Assembly (NCBI GenBank): GCA_963682025.1
Contig: OY821522.1
Coordinates: 31,092,509 to 31,156,508 of the forward strand
Origin: Cordilura impudica
Lineage: Eukaryota; Arthropoda; Insecta; Diptera; Scathophagidae
Length of the DNA: 64,000 bases
Reading direction: 5' to 3'
This document shows, piece after piece, positions 43,448 through 53,763 of this stretch (position 1 is its first letter; each line of letters starts with the position of its first letter). The notes below the pieces were generated by a model. It worked only from the letters and a program-made list of their open reading frames with translations. It was not told the DNA's origin and ran no database searches. Made by a program: the position numbers and the translations under genes.

Positions 43448-46400
43448 ATGTCTCTAAAAAGTTTGGCGGCCAGTTTCACCCGCGTCATCCAATTGGATTT
43501 ATTCTCGTTCGAGGAGGAATTTAAAAAATATTCTTCCGAAGCACCCGCTAAGTCTTTGGCCACTCTCAAATGTCAAAAAAAGGAGCTGGAAGAAGTATAC
43601 GAGAAGATTTGTACCCGTTTCGATCGCATCAGAGAATCTCCACTCATAGACGACCCAAAGGAGGCGGCTACTATTACCATGGAAGATATTACTGGCGAGT
43701 ATATGAAGGCCAAGAAATGGTATAGAGCTCGCTCGGTGTCATTAGAGGAAGCAATTGAGACCACGCAGCGACAACAGGAAAAACCCTCTACCCTTATCAA
43801 CCCTACCCAAGTGAATTTTAGCGTTGCACCCTGCGATTTACAGGTCTTTAATGGTGATTATAGATTCTGGGCTTCCTTTAGAGATATGTTTAAGGCCATG
43901 TATGGTAACAACACCCGATTGAGTGGAGTTGAAAAACTTTTTTATTTGAAGGAAAAAACACGAGGCGAAGCCAAAGAGATTGTGGATAATGTACCCTTGA
44001 CCAATGAAGGCTTTGTTGTAGCCTGGTCACAATTGGTTGCTCAATATGAGAACCAAAGAATGCAAGTAAATGCACAATTGAAAACACTTTTTAATATACC
44101 CTCAGTTACAGTTCAATGCGGAGTTTCTATTAGGAAATTACAGAGAAAAATAAATGGTTGTATTTCGAATCTAAATATTTTAGACGTAGACACAGATAGT
44201 TGGGATCCAATTTTTGTATATATATGTTCGTCTAAATTACCGAGAGAAACCCTAGAAGATTTTGAAAAAACCCTTAAAGACAGTTCGGTTCTACCCTGTT
44301 GGAGTGAAATGAACTCATTTCTAACTAATAAATATAAAGGACTTGAATCGGTAAATGATATCAAGAACTCCTACCCCTACCCTAAACCCAAACAATTTTC
44401 TGATAATAGAACTCAATTTGAACGAAAAGGCAATACGTTTTACAATAACGTTACCCACGAGTTGAAAAAAGATACCCATTTTAAGAAAAAAGTTAATAAT
44501 GAACAAAAACCCTTAAATACAACTCAAACCCAAAACCCAAATAGACAAAATGGTTCCATATGCAAGCTTTGCCAAGGTAACCACACTCTTCGAGAATGTT
44601 CGTCATTTACAACATTAGGAATAACTGAGAGGATAAATTTCGTCAAACAAAATGGATGCTGCTACAATTGCTTGGCTATTTCCCACAGCATAAAGGAATG
44701 TAAAAGTACATTTACTTGCAGACACTGTGGTGGAAAACACAATAGCCTTCTACACAAACCCTCATCGAGCACCCAAACCCAACTACAAGAAGATAGACCC
44801 TCGACATCACGCAATGTAGCGCAATCCTTTTCGACACTTACCCACCCAAAAGTATCACTATTAGATGATCGTAAAAAGTTGTTAGGAACGGCAATGTTAA
44901 ATGTCGAAATTCATGGTTCTCTATTTCCTGCACGTGCTCTTATAGACCCTGCTTCTGATTTTTCATTTGTATCTGATCAATTCAGACGAAAATTACAATT
45001 ACCCACCACACCCATTATTGCTGAAATATCTGGGTTGAATGAACTTGTTTCAGCCCGTTCAAACAAACTGTGTGAAGTTGTTTTGAAATCCAACTATCAC
45101 GAAGATTTTAGTTTAAAAATCCAGGCAATAGTCATAAAAACGCTAACTAGGAACCTACCCACCCAAAACATTAACCCGAAAATTGTTACACATTTAGAAA
45201 ACATTCAGTTAGCAGACCCTAAATTTTATAAAAGCCGGCCTATTGATTTTATAATCGGTAGTGATTTTTACCCACAAATGTTGAGATCTGGTATAAAGAA
45301 AGATTTTCTGAATACGCTGGTCGCTCAAGATACCGAATTTGGTTGGATATTGACAGGACCAGTAGAAGAATCTCACAGAACCCAAACATTTGTCTCGTAT
45401 TTCAGCTCTGTTACACTTGATAAGTGTTTAACAAAATTCTGGGAAATCGAAGAACTACCGAAAACAGCCATTAAATCTTTCGAAGACTCTTTTTGTGAAG
45501 AGAACTATAGAAAGTCTACCCTACGCTTACCCAATGGTCGTTATCAGGTCAGTCTTCCATTTCGAAACCCTACAATAGAGCTAGGAAACTCGCGACATGT
45601 GGCGATGGCTCAATATTTACGAAATGAGAAAAATTTGATGAAAAGGCCAGATCTTAAGGCAGAATATGATAACACTCTACAAGACTATATTGACTTAGGC
45701 CACATGATACACGTACCATATAACCCAAATATTTTATCAAAAACTTACTATTTACCACATCATGCTGTTGTCAAACCCGATCGTGTTACGACAAAAGTTC
45801 GAATTGTTTTTAATGCCTCTAGCAAAACCTCGAACGGCAACAGTCTTAATGATGCGTTATATACAGGTCCAACCCTACAACAAGACCTAGTAGTTTTGAT
45901 ATTAAAATGGCGCTTTTATAAGATCGTTTTTAATGCCGATATTACAAAAATGTACAGGCAGATCTTATTGAATACTACCCACACACCCTTTCAGCGAATT
46001 TTGTTTCGTAAAAGCGTCAATGAACCCATAAAAGATTATGAACTGCAAACAGTCACGTTCGGAGTTAATTGCGCACCCTACTTAGCAATTCGAACCCTTC
46101 ACGAACTGGCAAAAGATGTTCAAGATACCCACCCAATTGCATCTCAAGTTTTGAGAAATAGCATGTATGTTGATGATGTTTTAGCTGGTGCTCATACCAT
46201 TAATGAAGCTAAAATCGCTCAGCAACAATTAATCGAAGTATTAGATTCTGCAGGATTTCCTCTAAGGAAATGGATTTCTAACACTTACGATTTATTACAC
46301 AATTTACCCCAAGACCATTTACTCGATGTGGATTTGCTCACCCTTCCTGAATCGAATAATGCCAAAACCCTCGGTATTCGATGGAATGCAAAAGATGACA

Positions 46401-48793
46401 AGTTTTTCTTTAACGTACCCACGATCGAAAGAAAATCATCCTACACAAAGCGTTCAGTTTTATCGGATATTGCTCGTCTTTTTGACCCAGCTGGTTGGCT
46501 AGCCCCAATAGTAGTTTCTGCAAAGATTATTATGCAACAGATATGGCAGGACAATACAGATTGGGATGAATGTCTAAAACCCCTCACTCTTATTAGATGG
46601 CAAACATTTTTGCAGTCTTATGACAACATTCACAAAATTATAATTCCAAGATGGATTAAATTTTCACCCGTTACACCGATTGAGTTTCACGGATTCTCCG
46701 ATGCATCAGAAAAAGCATATTCTGCTGTTTTATATGCTCGAGTAACTCCAATAGGTGGACCGAGATCCGTAACCCTATTAATCGCAAAAACCAGAGTTGC
46801 ACCAATAAAAGTTTTGTCTATACCCAAATTAGAACTTTGTGGTGCAGTGTTATTGGCAAATATGGTAAAAAATTTACTCACCCAACTCAATCTCACCCAA
46901 TACCGAACATATTTTTGGACAGATTCAACCATTGTTTTAGCTTGGCTAAACAAAAACCCAACTTCATGGAAAACATTCGTCGCAAATCGTGTGGCCAGTA
47001 TATCGGAAACAGTTGGCGTTGACAACTGGAAACATGTTGTATCTCACGATAATCCAGCCGATATTGCCAGCCGTGGATGTAAAGCGAACGATTTGAATGA
47101 CAACCCATTATGGTGGAATGGACCATCATGGTTGAAAGAATCTGAATCCAAATGGCCAATTTCGGCACAAAATTTTGTAACTCAATCGGAAATCAAAATT
47201 CAAAGTTATGCAAACACAGTAACTATTGAAACGGACATTCTAAATGATTTTTCACAATGGTCTAGAGCTCTTCGGGTCTTATCTTATGTTTGTCGATTTT
47301 TTGATCGCACCTCATGTACACGCAGACATCAGAATCGTCATCGAAGGATACAAATTGATGAAAAGATGATGCCATCAGTCAGGGACAGAATTAAAACACT
47401 ACTCAATGAACCCACTATCCAACTTGAGGCCGAAGAGATCAAATCGACAAAAGATAGACTTATTGTAATGTGTCAGTTACTATATTTTAAAGAAGAGTAT
47501 GATTGTTTAAAGAAAAACAATCCATTACCCAAGAAAAGTACCCTACTCACCCTTACCCCTTTTATTGATTCAAAAAATATAATTCGTGCAAATGGTCGTT
47601 TGGCAAGCTCCAATTGCCTTTCTTATGATGAAAGACACCCTATAATCATACCTTACAAAAGTTGTTTTGGCAGATTGTTGACAACCCACGTACATTTGAT
47701 AAGTTTGCATGGAGGAAATCAGGCCATGTTGAGAATAGTTCGGTCTGGATATTGGATTCCAAAGCTTAAAAATCTTATTAGATTTGTAATTAATAAATGT
47801 TTACCCTGTACAAGATATAGACATCGCCAAGCAACCCAATTAATGGCAGCTTTACCCCCAGAGCGTACTGAACTATCAAGACCATTTTGTAATACCGGAG
47901 TTGATTTTGCTGGACCCTTTGAAATCAAATCATATTCTGGTCGATATTGTAAAATTACCAAAGGCTACGTCTGTGTTTTTGTCTGCTTTGCAACAAAAGC
48001 TATACATTTAGAACCCACATCTGACCTATCAACCCAAGCCTTTATGGCAGCATTTACCCGATTTTTTTCGAGGCGGGGATGCCCTGCCGCTATTTACTCT
48101 GACAATGGGACAAACTTCATCGGAGCCAATCAATTATTGAAGAAGGAGCGGCAGGAATTCCTAAAAAATCTTAAAGACTCTGTTGTTTCAACGAGCAGTT
48201 TTCAGAACTTGGAGTGGCACTTCATTCCACCCGGAGCTCCGCACATGGGCGGTTTATGGGAAGCTGGAGTGAAAAGCTTCAAATATCATCTGAAGAGGAC
48301 AACAGCGATGAAATACACCTTTGAAGAGTTTTCAACCCTACTCTCGAGGATTGAAGGTTGTTTGAATTCAAGACCTCTTAGCCCATCAAGTGAAAACTCT
48401 CAAGACTTAAACCCATTAACCCCAGGTCACTTTTTGATAGGTTCGCCATTATTAACACCCGCAGAACCCGATTTTAGTAATGGCAATATTACACTCGCGA
48501 ATAGATGGCAGAAATTGAGAATTCAGCACCACTATTTCTGTAGAAGGTGGAAAGATGAATATCTCAAAGAGTTACACAAAAGACATAAGTGGAAAAACCC
48601 TCAAAGGCAAATAGAGATTAACGACTTGGTTGTCATCAAGCAAGACAATTTGCCTCCGAATGAATGGTCGCTTGGACGGGTAACCAACGTTTTCCCTGGA
48701 GCCGATGGACGAGTGAGGGTCGTAGAATTGCGAACCTCTACTGGAACTTTGACTCGACCCATTGCGAAAGTTGTTATTCTACCCACTAGTTAG
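43448..48793 (+). CDS. gag-pol: BEL/Pao Gag-Pol polyprotein (1781 aa)
   Basis: A single open frame. Gag: N-terminal coiled region, then a DUF1759-type domain (FNGDYRFWASFRDMF, about 130-290). Nucleocapsid: zinc knuckles beginning CKLCQGNHTLREC near 373 and CCYNCLAISHSIKEC. Protease: ALIDPASDFSFVS with Asp500, where the usual DSG/DTG is DPAS. Reverse transcriptase: KVRIVFNASSKT, FNADITKMYRQI, and YVDD at 907-910. RNase H: GFSDASEKAYSAVLY and YFWTDSTIVLAWL. Integrase: a zinc-binding HLISLHGG..CLPC segment, then Asp1486 (VDFAGPF), Asp1552 (YSDNGTNF) and Glu1605 (WEAG). A C-terminal domain with W..GRVTNVFPG follows. Together these copy the RNA and integrate it. No stop or frameshift is seen. The start is the first Met after the leader. 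Confidence 0.95.
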   Translation: MSLKSLAASFTRVIQLDLFSFEEEFKKYSSEAPAKSLATLKCQKKELEEVYEKICTRFDRIRESPLIDDPKEAATITMEDITGEYMKAKKWYRARSVSLEEAIETTQRQQEKPSTLINPTQVNFSVAPCDLQVFNGDYRFWASFRDMFKAMYGNNTRLSGVEKLFYLKEKTRGEAKEIVDNVPLTNEGFVVAWSQLVAQYENQRMQVNAQLKTLFNIPSVTVQCGVSIRKLQRKINGCISNLNILDVDTDSWDPIFVYICSSKLPRETLEDFEKTLKDSSVLPCWSEMNSFLTNKYKGLESVNDIKNSYPYPKPKQFSDNRTQFERKGNTFYNNVTHELKKDTHFKKKVNNEQKPLNTTQTQNPNRQNGSICKLCQGNHTLRECSSFTTLGITERINFVKQNGCCYNCLAISHSIKECKSTFTCRHCGGKHNSLLHKPSSSTQTQLQEDRPSTSRNVAQSFSTLTHPKVSLLDDRKKLLGTAMLNVEIHGSLFPARALIDPASDFSFVSDQFRRKLQLPTTPIIAEISGLNELVSARSNKLCEVVLKSNYHEDFSLKIQAIVIKTLTRNLPTQNINPKIVTHLENIQLADPKFYKSRPIDFIIGSDFYPQMLRSGIKKDFLNTLVAQDTEFGWILTGPVEESHRTQTFVSYFSSVTLDKCLTKFWEIEELPKTAIKSFEDSFCEENYRKSTLRLPNGRYQVSLPFRNPTIELGNSRHVAMAQYLRNEKNLMKRPDLKAEYDNTLQDYIDLGHMIHVPYNPNILSKTYYLPHHAVVKPDRVTTKVRIVFNASSKTSNGNSLNDALYTGPTLQQDLVVLILKWRFYKIVFNADITKMYRQILLNTTHTPFQRILFRKSVNEPIKDYELQTVTFGVNCAPYLAIRTLHELAKDVQDTHPIASQVLRNSMYVDDVLAGAHTINEAKIAQQQLIEVLDSAGFPLRKWISNTYDLLHNLPQDHLLDVDLLTLPESNNAKTLGIRWNAKDDKFFFNVPTIERKSSYTKRSVLSDIARLFDPAGWLAPIVVSAKIIMQQIWQDNTDWDECLKPLTLIRWQTFLQSYDNIHKIIIPRWIKFSPVTPIEFHGFSDASEKAYSAVLYARVTPIGGPRSVTLLIAKTRVAPIKVLSIPKLELCGAVLLANMVKNLLTQLNLTQYRTYFWTDSTIVLAWLNKNPTSWKTFVANRVASISETVGVDNWKHVVSHDNPADIASRGCKANDLNDNPLWWNGPSWLKESESKWPISAQNFVTQSEIKIQSYANTVTIETDILNDFSQWSRALRVLSYVCRFFDRTSCTRRHQNRHRRIQIDEKMMPSVRDRIKTLLNEPTIQLEAEEIKSTKDRLIVMCQLLYFKEEYDCLKKNNPLPKKSTLLTLTPFIDSKNIIRANGRLASSNCLSYDERHPIIIPYKSCFGRLLTTHVHLISLHGGNQAMLRIVRSGYWIPKLKNLIRFVINKCLPCTRYRHRQATQLMAALPPERTELSRPFCNTGVDFAGPFEIKSYSGRYCKITKGYVCVFVCFATKAIHLEPTSDLSTQAFMAAFTRFFSRRGCPAAIYSDNGTNFIGANQLLKKERQEFLKNLKDSVVSTSSFQNLEWHFIPPGAPHMGGLWEAGVKSFKYHLKRTTAMKYTFEEFSTLLSRIEGCLNSRPLSPSSENSQDLNPLTPGHFLIGSPLLTPAEPDFSNGNITLANRWQKLRIQHHYFCRRWKDEYLKELHKRHKWKNPQRQIEINDLVVIKQDNLPPNEWSLGRVTNVFPGADGRVRVVELRTSTGTLTRPIAKVVILPTS

Positions 48794-48947
48794 TCTGAGA
48801 ATACCAACCACTAACATTATCCACTTATATTTACCCAACACACTCATATGCTCACCCATTATTAACACTTACCTGTTACCCAATAACCCAACTCATTCAT
48901 TTCACCATATTAACATAACCTTTATGCATTCTTTTTAATACAGCAAA
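48794..48947 (+). promoter_or_regulatory. Gap with candidate 3' splice site before BEL ORF2
   Basis: The 154 bp between the two ORFs are rich in C, A and T. They end with ATTCTTTTTAATACAG|CAAAATGG, a pyrimidine tract and AG four bases before the ORF2 start codon. This placement suggests that ORF2 is translated from a spliced RNA using the leader donor at 43005. Confidence 0.55.
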
Positions 48948-49904
48948 ATGGCACGAGGTAATAAAAACACCAATAACCGTCGTGTGGCTAAACCCAGACA
49001 AAAACCCACTGCGAAGGCTAATAAACGCTACACGTCTCAACGAAGAGATTCTACAGCCGCAAGATCTAAGGAAACGCAGGAAAAACCCCGTCACTTTGGT
49101 TGCGGCATTTGTAAAGCCGATCATCGGATAGCAACGTGCAAGGAGTTTGTTAACCTGAACTTGACCCAAAAATATAAGATGGTACACAAGCTTCATTATT
49201 GTTCAAACTGCTTGGCCAGAAACCATTTGCTTGAGGACTGCAAGAACAAGGCTCGTTGTAACACATGTGGCCGTAAGCATCATACTGTGCTCCACGGTCA
49301 TGAAAAGATTCTGAAAAATCTGAGAACGGAACTTACTAGACAACAACCTGTACATGCCACAAAACCCAAAATTTCTTCTGCATCGACATCTTCAGCAACA
49401 AAATCTGCCACAACAGCCATTAGCATTCCGTCACCATTTAAGAAGACATTCGTTCCCACGGCTGAGGTTTCTGTGGAATCAGAGGAAGGATGTATTTCGG
49501 TCCGGGCCATACTTAACCCAAGTTTGACAACATCACGAATCTCAGCATCATTTGTACGTGAACATAACTTTGAGACATTTCAAATTGGTGACCAAAATTA
49601 TGTCAAAATTACGGTTACGCCAAATATGAACTCCTGCGTGAAGTACCATTTGTGCATGTTGGTGGTTAAAGATTTACCGAAGAAACCCTACTCAACCCCA
49701 TTCAAAGAGTCAATTAAAGAAAAGTTTGATCGCATTTCATTGGCCGATCCTAATTTTACGTCGGACTCATCCGTCTTTTTGGAAATTGGTGGTGATCTAT
49801 ATACCACGATCATCAAGACAAATACCATACATGTTGATGGTGGCAGCCTTGTAGCTCAAGATTCCACTCTTGGCTGGTTAATCATGGGATCCTTCTCAGG
49901 CTAA
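48948..49904 (+). CDS. BEL ORF2: zinc knuckles plus inactive protease-like domain
   Basis: The 318-residue protein sits where env would be but has no signal peptide or membrane helix. It starts with a basic region (residues 1-48), then three zinc-binding motifs: CGICKADHRIATC, CSNCLARNHLLEDC and CNTCGRKHHTVLH. A Ser/Thr-rich linker follows, and then a domain that parallels the element's own protease region. RAILNPSLTTSRIS aligns with RALIDPASDFSFVS of Gag-Pol, with Asn190 in place of the catalytic Asp, and SLVAQDSTLGWLIMG aligns with TLVAQDTEFGWILTG. It therefore looks like a duplicated nucleocapsid-protease module that lost catalysis. A role as RNA chaperone or as a regulator of the active protease is inference. 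Confidence 0.8.
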   Translation: MARGNKNTNNRRVAKPRQKPTAKANKRYTSQRRDSTAARSKETQEKPRHFGCGICKADHRIATCKEFVNLNLTQKYKMVHKLHYCSNCLARNHLLEDCKNKARCNTCGRKHHTVLHGHEKILKNLRTELTRQQPVHATKPKISSASTSSATKSATTAISIPSPFKKTFVPTAEVSVESEEGCISVRAILNPSLTTSRISASFVREHNFETFQIGDQNYVKITVTPNMNSCVKYHLCMLVVKDLPKKPYSTPFKESIKEKFDRISLADPNFTSDSSVFLEIGGDLYTTIIKTNTIHVDGGSLVAQDSTLGWLIMGSFSG

Positions 49905-50001
49905 AAATAACCCCTCAAGTATTCGCTTGACTTGCTAACCCTTTTTTTTTACCCAATACTGTTGAACCCAACTAAAGTCGTTCTTTCATTTCAGATATGG
50001 C

Positions 50002-50014
50002 AAGGCGGGGAGGA
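50002..50014 (+). promoter_or_regulatory. Polypurine tract of the BEL element
   Basis: AAGGCGGGGAGGA lies directly before the 3' LTR, with a single C interrupting the purines. It is in the expected position for plus-strand priming. The 49905-50001 stretch before it is pyrimidine-rich and non-coding. Confidence 0.8.
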
Positions 50015-50445
50015 TGTTCACACCGTGAACAAATTGGGTCATCTTCCCAGCACTGGCTACAATAACGCCCCATAAATTAACGAACACAGCATCCACCATA
50101 CAAAAAGGAAACATTTTCAACATAAAAACATTATTCAACAAATCATAGTTCGAGCGAACACATTACCCGATAACACTTCAGTGAATTAACTCAACAACAC
50201 AAACATACATATACATAATTTCAAAACAACAAAGAAACAGTGACGTTTAAATTAAAATATAGTTTGAATTTAATATAAAAAAAAACATATACGTACATAT
50301 GTTAAGTGTATTCTAAAAAAAAAAGGAAAAATTGAATAATAAACATTATAACGTTTTAAAAAAGAAAAGGTATACGAAATTTTTTATATATTTATAACAC
50401 GTTTGTTGACCCATTTTGCGTCCCCTTCTAACCCGTAAGTAAACA
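50015..50445 (+). repeat. BEL 3' LTR
   Basis: It has the same 431-bp length and, reading both side by side, the same sequence as the 5' LTR. It is followed by the GAAGG duplication at 50446-50450. Confidence 0.93.
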
Positions 50446-50621
50446 GAAGGCAAAAAATTAATAACAATGCTACTCAGATTTGGTCTATGCTCATTTTCTA
50501 TAAGTAACTAGTTGGACCTAAAGCGGCTATAATTTTCGTACTTGATTGTATTGATTTTTGTAAACTTACTCAATTAGAATTGCTGTATTATTTGAATTTC
50601 ATTACATAAATTTTCTATAAA
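50446..50621. repeat. Array spacer S3, right remnant after BEL
   Basis: After GAAGG the spacer resumes with CAAAAAATTAATAAC, as in S1 at about 25310, and continues to the next Tc1-like left end. Nothing coding is seen. Confidence 0.8.
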
Positions 50622-51862
50622 CAGTCACTCAAAGAACTGTCCAAGTGTTTTTCTAATGCTAACAAATATGAGCACAACAACAAAGCTATTGCCCCAATTA
50701 TATATATATAAATATATATATATTTGCACTGTTTGTTTATTGCACTATTATCTTCAACTACAATACCATAAATTTGTTGTAACAAGTAACGGTTACAACA
50801 ATGATTAAAACATGTGTCAATTAGTTATTGGGACACTTTATTGAGTTTACTTTAATTTATAAATATTATAATTTTTTAATGCCTTATATTTCGTGTAGCC
50901 TCCTTTGGCAGCAATAACAGCGTCTACATGGAGCAACATACCCTATACTAAATTTTAGTAGTCGCTTGGATCAATACCATTCCACGCTGGTCGCACGTTA
51001 GTTCCCAATTCATCCAAATTTCCAGGCGGACAAATAACACCTCTTTTGGGAACTCCCCAGAGGTTTTCGATAGAGTTAAGTTCGGGTGACTAGGTCAGCC
51101 AATCAAGAACTTCGTAGCCTCTGTCATTAAGCCATTTTTACGTAACTTTGGCGCTATATTTGAGATCATTATCATGTTGAAACACGATATCTGCCGACTG
51201 CAATTCGAATTTTTCTGCAATGTAGGGGAGATTTGTGCGTAATATGTCCACGTAGGATTACGCAGTCATCGTACCAACAATTCTGTGTACTGTTCCAACT
51301 CCTTTCGCCATCATGCAACCCCACACCATAACGGATCCACTGCCAAACTTTAAAGTTGTTTGACATTTTTCGCTTGCAAAGTTCTTCCTGGCTTTCGCCA
51401 ACACCACTCCCTGCCGTCCGACCCCACAGGATTAATTTTGGTCTCATCCGAACACATCAACTTTGCCCAGTCCTCTGCCGTCAACTAGGCATATTTTTTG
51501 CAAAGTCCAAACGGATTTTTTGGTGCCTTTTGGTAAGTAATGGCTTTTTCACTTTGGCACGTCCCTTTAAGCCAGCAGACCGCAGCGTATTTCTTACTGT
51601 TTCAACACAAACATCAATATTTTCACTTCTTGCAAGCTGTTTCTGAACTTAAAATCTGCCGTTCTTAGGTCCCAGATAATATTTTTTTTCTGCCTCCACG
51701 GGGTGGAAGTGGTAATTTGGCAAGGACTTTCGAACTCCCCCACGCTGGTTTTCGAAATGTTGAGAAGTAATGAAATCTCACTGCAACGTTTACCTTGAAA
51801 TAAAAATTGGTGAATTTGGCTAACTTTTGACGACGCCCATGGGCGCACAATTTGAAACTTAA
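50622..51862 (-). mobile_element. Tc1-like transposon T4, left arm and transposase region
   Basis: The left terminal repeat begins CAGTCACTCAAAGAACTG. The minus-strand transposase remnant spans about 50880-51850, with the C-terminal NLWGVPKRGV block near 51050, a GVGESQEELC-type middle part near 51380, and the N-terminal HTH block up to about 51848. The transposase is interrupted by frame changes. The element is split by the insertion at 51863-56555 and its right arm continues at 56556-56894. It shares several substitutions with T5 that are absent from T3, so T4 and T5 are closest relatives. Confidence 0.8.
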
Positions 51863-52311
51863 CAAGTAAGAGTGTTAAATTCGGCTATGCCGAATCTTTG
51901 ATACCCTCCACCTGGGTTTTACGTTTACATTAATATCTGGACTTCTTGCACTATTTGTAACAAATGTATATAAAATATTTGAATATGTAAACACTTTGAT
52001 AAAGCTATTACTGAATTATTACAACAAATGCTCTCGTTTTCAGCATTTTATAGAGGTGTCTACATATTTTAGGTCATAAATTGCCACGATGACACCCGAT
52101 TTATCCCATTTTAAATACTCACCTGATCCAGATAATTACAAACAATATTAAGTTTAACCAGGTAAATGGTTTATTTTGTAATTTTCTTTTTAATTTAAAT
52201 TTTTTAATATAAAGGTGCATTTTATTTTTTACAATCCTTTTAAATTTTCCAGACCTATTAGTATAGGGCACATTTGTGAGTCCGCATAGATCAACTTTCA
52301 ACTCTTACTTG
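51863..52311. mobile_element. MITE-like segment with CAAGTAAGAGT ends
   Basis: The segment starts CAAGTAAGAGTGTTAAATTC with the hairpin TTCGGCTATGCCGAA and ends AACTCTTACTTG, so its tips are inverted copies of the E-element 3' end. The 0.35 kb in between is AT-rich and non-coding. It may be a short E derivative, or two E ends facing each other. Confidence 0.5.
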
Positions 52312-53271
52312 TTTTTATTGTATTAAATCTATCTTTGTGTTTTTAAATTAATTAAGATAATTAAGATGAAAACATTTAAGAAATTGTTTTTTTTTTTAGT
52401 TAATATCTGAACATTTTACTGATACAAGGCAAAACTAAAACTGCCAAAAATTTCAGTCAGAACTATTTTGTATGTATTTGTTAAATATCGCATAATTTTT
52501 TTTCAATTTTAAACTTTAAAGTCTTTTTAAGTCTGGTAATAACTCTATAATATGAAGGAAGTAAATATGTGGATTCTTTAATAACAATGACATGTATAAA
52601 ACACTTTTTTGTGCATTACATTAAAATATTATAAATTTGAACATAATTAATTTTAGAAACATAATTAATTTTAGAAAAATGTCCGATTCGTTTTCGATGA
52701 TGCTGAAAACACATCAAAGAAATACAGAACATAAAGATTTTGCTTCAGTTAGTTGAGAGACGAGAAGCTAATGGATGGCTGGAGCAGGTCAAAGGTGACG
52801 ACTATAAATGCAGATGCAAGGCTTTTGAAAATATATTAAAATGCGATAAATCAGATCTAAGTATACATGCTTATAACCACTGTTATAAAAAATCTTTTAA
52901 AACCAACAGTATTGCCATAATTTGAAATTGTAAAGATGCTAAATTGCAAAAAAAAAAAAAAAGATGCTTAAACGTACTGGAGTCTAAAAAAAGATGCTAA
53001 ATTTTTTTTTCAAATTTCATTACCTTTATATTGAAAAATTATATACTTATTAATAAATTCTTTGGTTTTTAAATCGAAAAATTAATATAACACATATGTT
53101 TCGATTTATATTTTTTAAATTTTAATTAAAATTATTTTGGATTTCATCTGAAATTTTTTTTAACATCAAATTGAGTTTATTTTAAACTTAAATTAAATAT
53201 TTTTAATTTTAGAGGGATTTTTTTTTATTTAAAATATAACAGAAATTACATTATCAAAAGATACGATTATA
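52312..53271 (+). other. AT-rich stretch with a possible BED-finger fragment (52740-52925)
   Basis: Most of this stretch is low-complexity, with repeated AAAGATGCTAAA motifs near 52935-53000. One frame at 52740-52925 encodes WLEQVKGDDYKCRCKAFE followed by DLSIHAYNHCYKKS. That weakly resembles the W..C.C..L..H..H layout of BED-type fingers at the start of hAT-like proteins. It is on the opposite strand to the transposase piece downstream, so the assignment is weak. Nothing else is seen. Confidence 0.3.
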
Positions 53272-53763
53272 TTAGAATAATTGGTTTATGGAATCTAACA
53301 TTTCTGTGATGTCTTCATCTTCAAGTTCTTCTTGGCTCTGATATTTTTCTGATGATCGACTTTTATCAACGACATCGCTCGGTATATTGTAAGTGTGACA
53401 GCACCGATTTTTCAATTTCAATTCTTCTTTTATACGCATTACAGAACATAACAACTCGGATTTTATTCTGTTCGAAGTTTACTTTTAACTAAAGCCATTA
53501 AACTAAACAAACGTTCAACTTCGGCTTTTGAGAAAAATGGATTTTCGCCAATAGAATTTTTCAATCCATAAAGGGGTTGTATTCAGTGTTGTATCCCAGT
53601 TTTGTTCTGTGATATAACTCCATTGGATTTGAATTTTTTCGGTTTCAGATGATATAAATTTAAACTCTTCTAATATATTGGTTAGCTGTTCTTTTACCCG
53701 ATTTAATGTGTTTTGTATTGAAAATTTTGGAATTTTTTTTAATACAATAATATTTTTTGGCAA
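53272..53763 (-). pseudogene. hAT-like transposase C-terminal fragment
   Basis: On the minus strand, FFSKAEVERLFSLMALVKS lies near 53470-53545 and matches the hAT dimerisation motif (AEVERLFS..K). Upstream residues (FKFISSETEKIQIQWSYIT) and a downstream acidic tail (SQEELEDEDITEML) lie in adjacent frames, so at least two frame changes are present. Only the C-terminal part of a transposase is left. The surrounding AGATGCTAAA repeats and the terminal-like sequence at 54045-54092 support a decayed hAT element. Confidence 0.6.

Larger units (their letters stand above)
41525..50445 (+). mobile_element. BEL/Pao LTR retrotransposon, apparently intact
   Basis: The element is 8.9 kb with 431-bp LTRs (TG..CA) that read as identical by eye, a GAAGG target duplication, a primer-binding site, a polypurine tract, a 1781-residue Gag-Pol with all enzymatic domains and a second downstream ORF. 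Domain order (DUF1759-type Gag, zinc knuckles, protease, RT, RNase H, integrase) and the single fused Gag-Pol frame identify BEL/Pao. Intact frames and matching LTRs imply recent insertion, later than the array duplications because only one spacer carries it. Its plus strand is unusually rich in ACCC. Confidence 0.95.

Noticed and set aside
46687..47168. Minus-strand frames of 91-112 residues within the BEL element
   Set aside because: They are shadows of the Gag-Pol coding frame, with no independent start context or homology.
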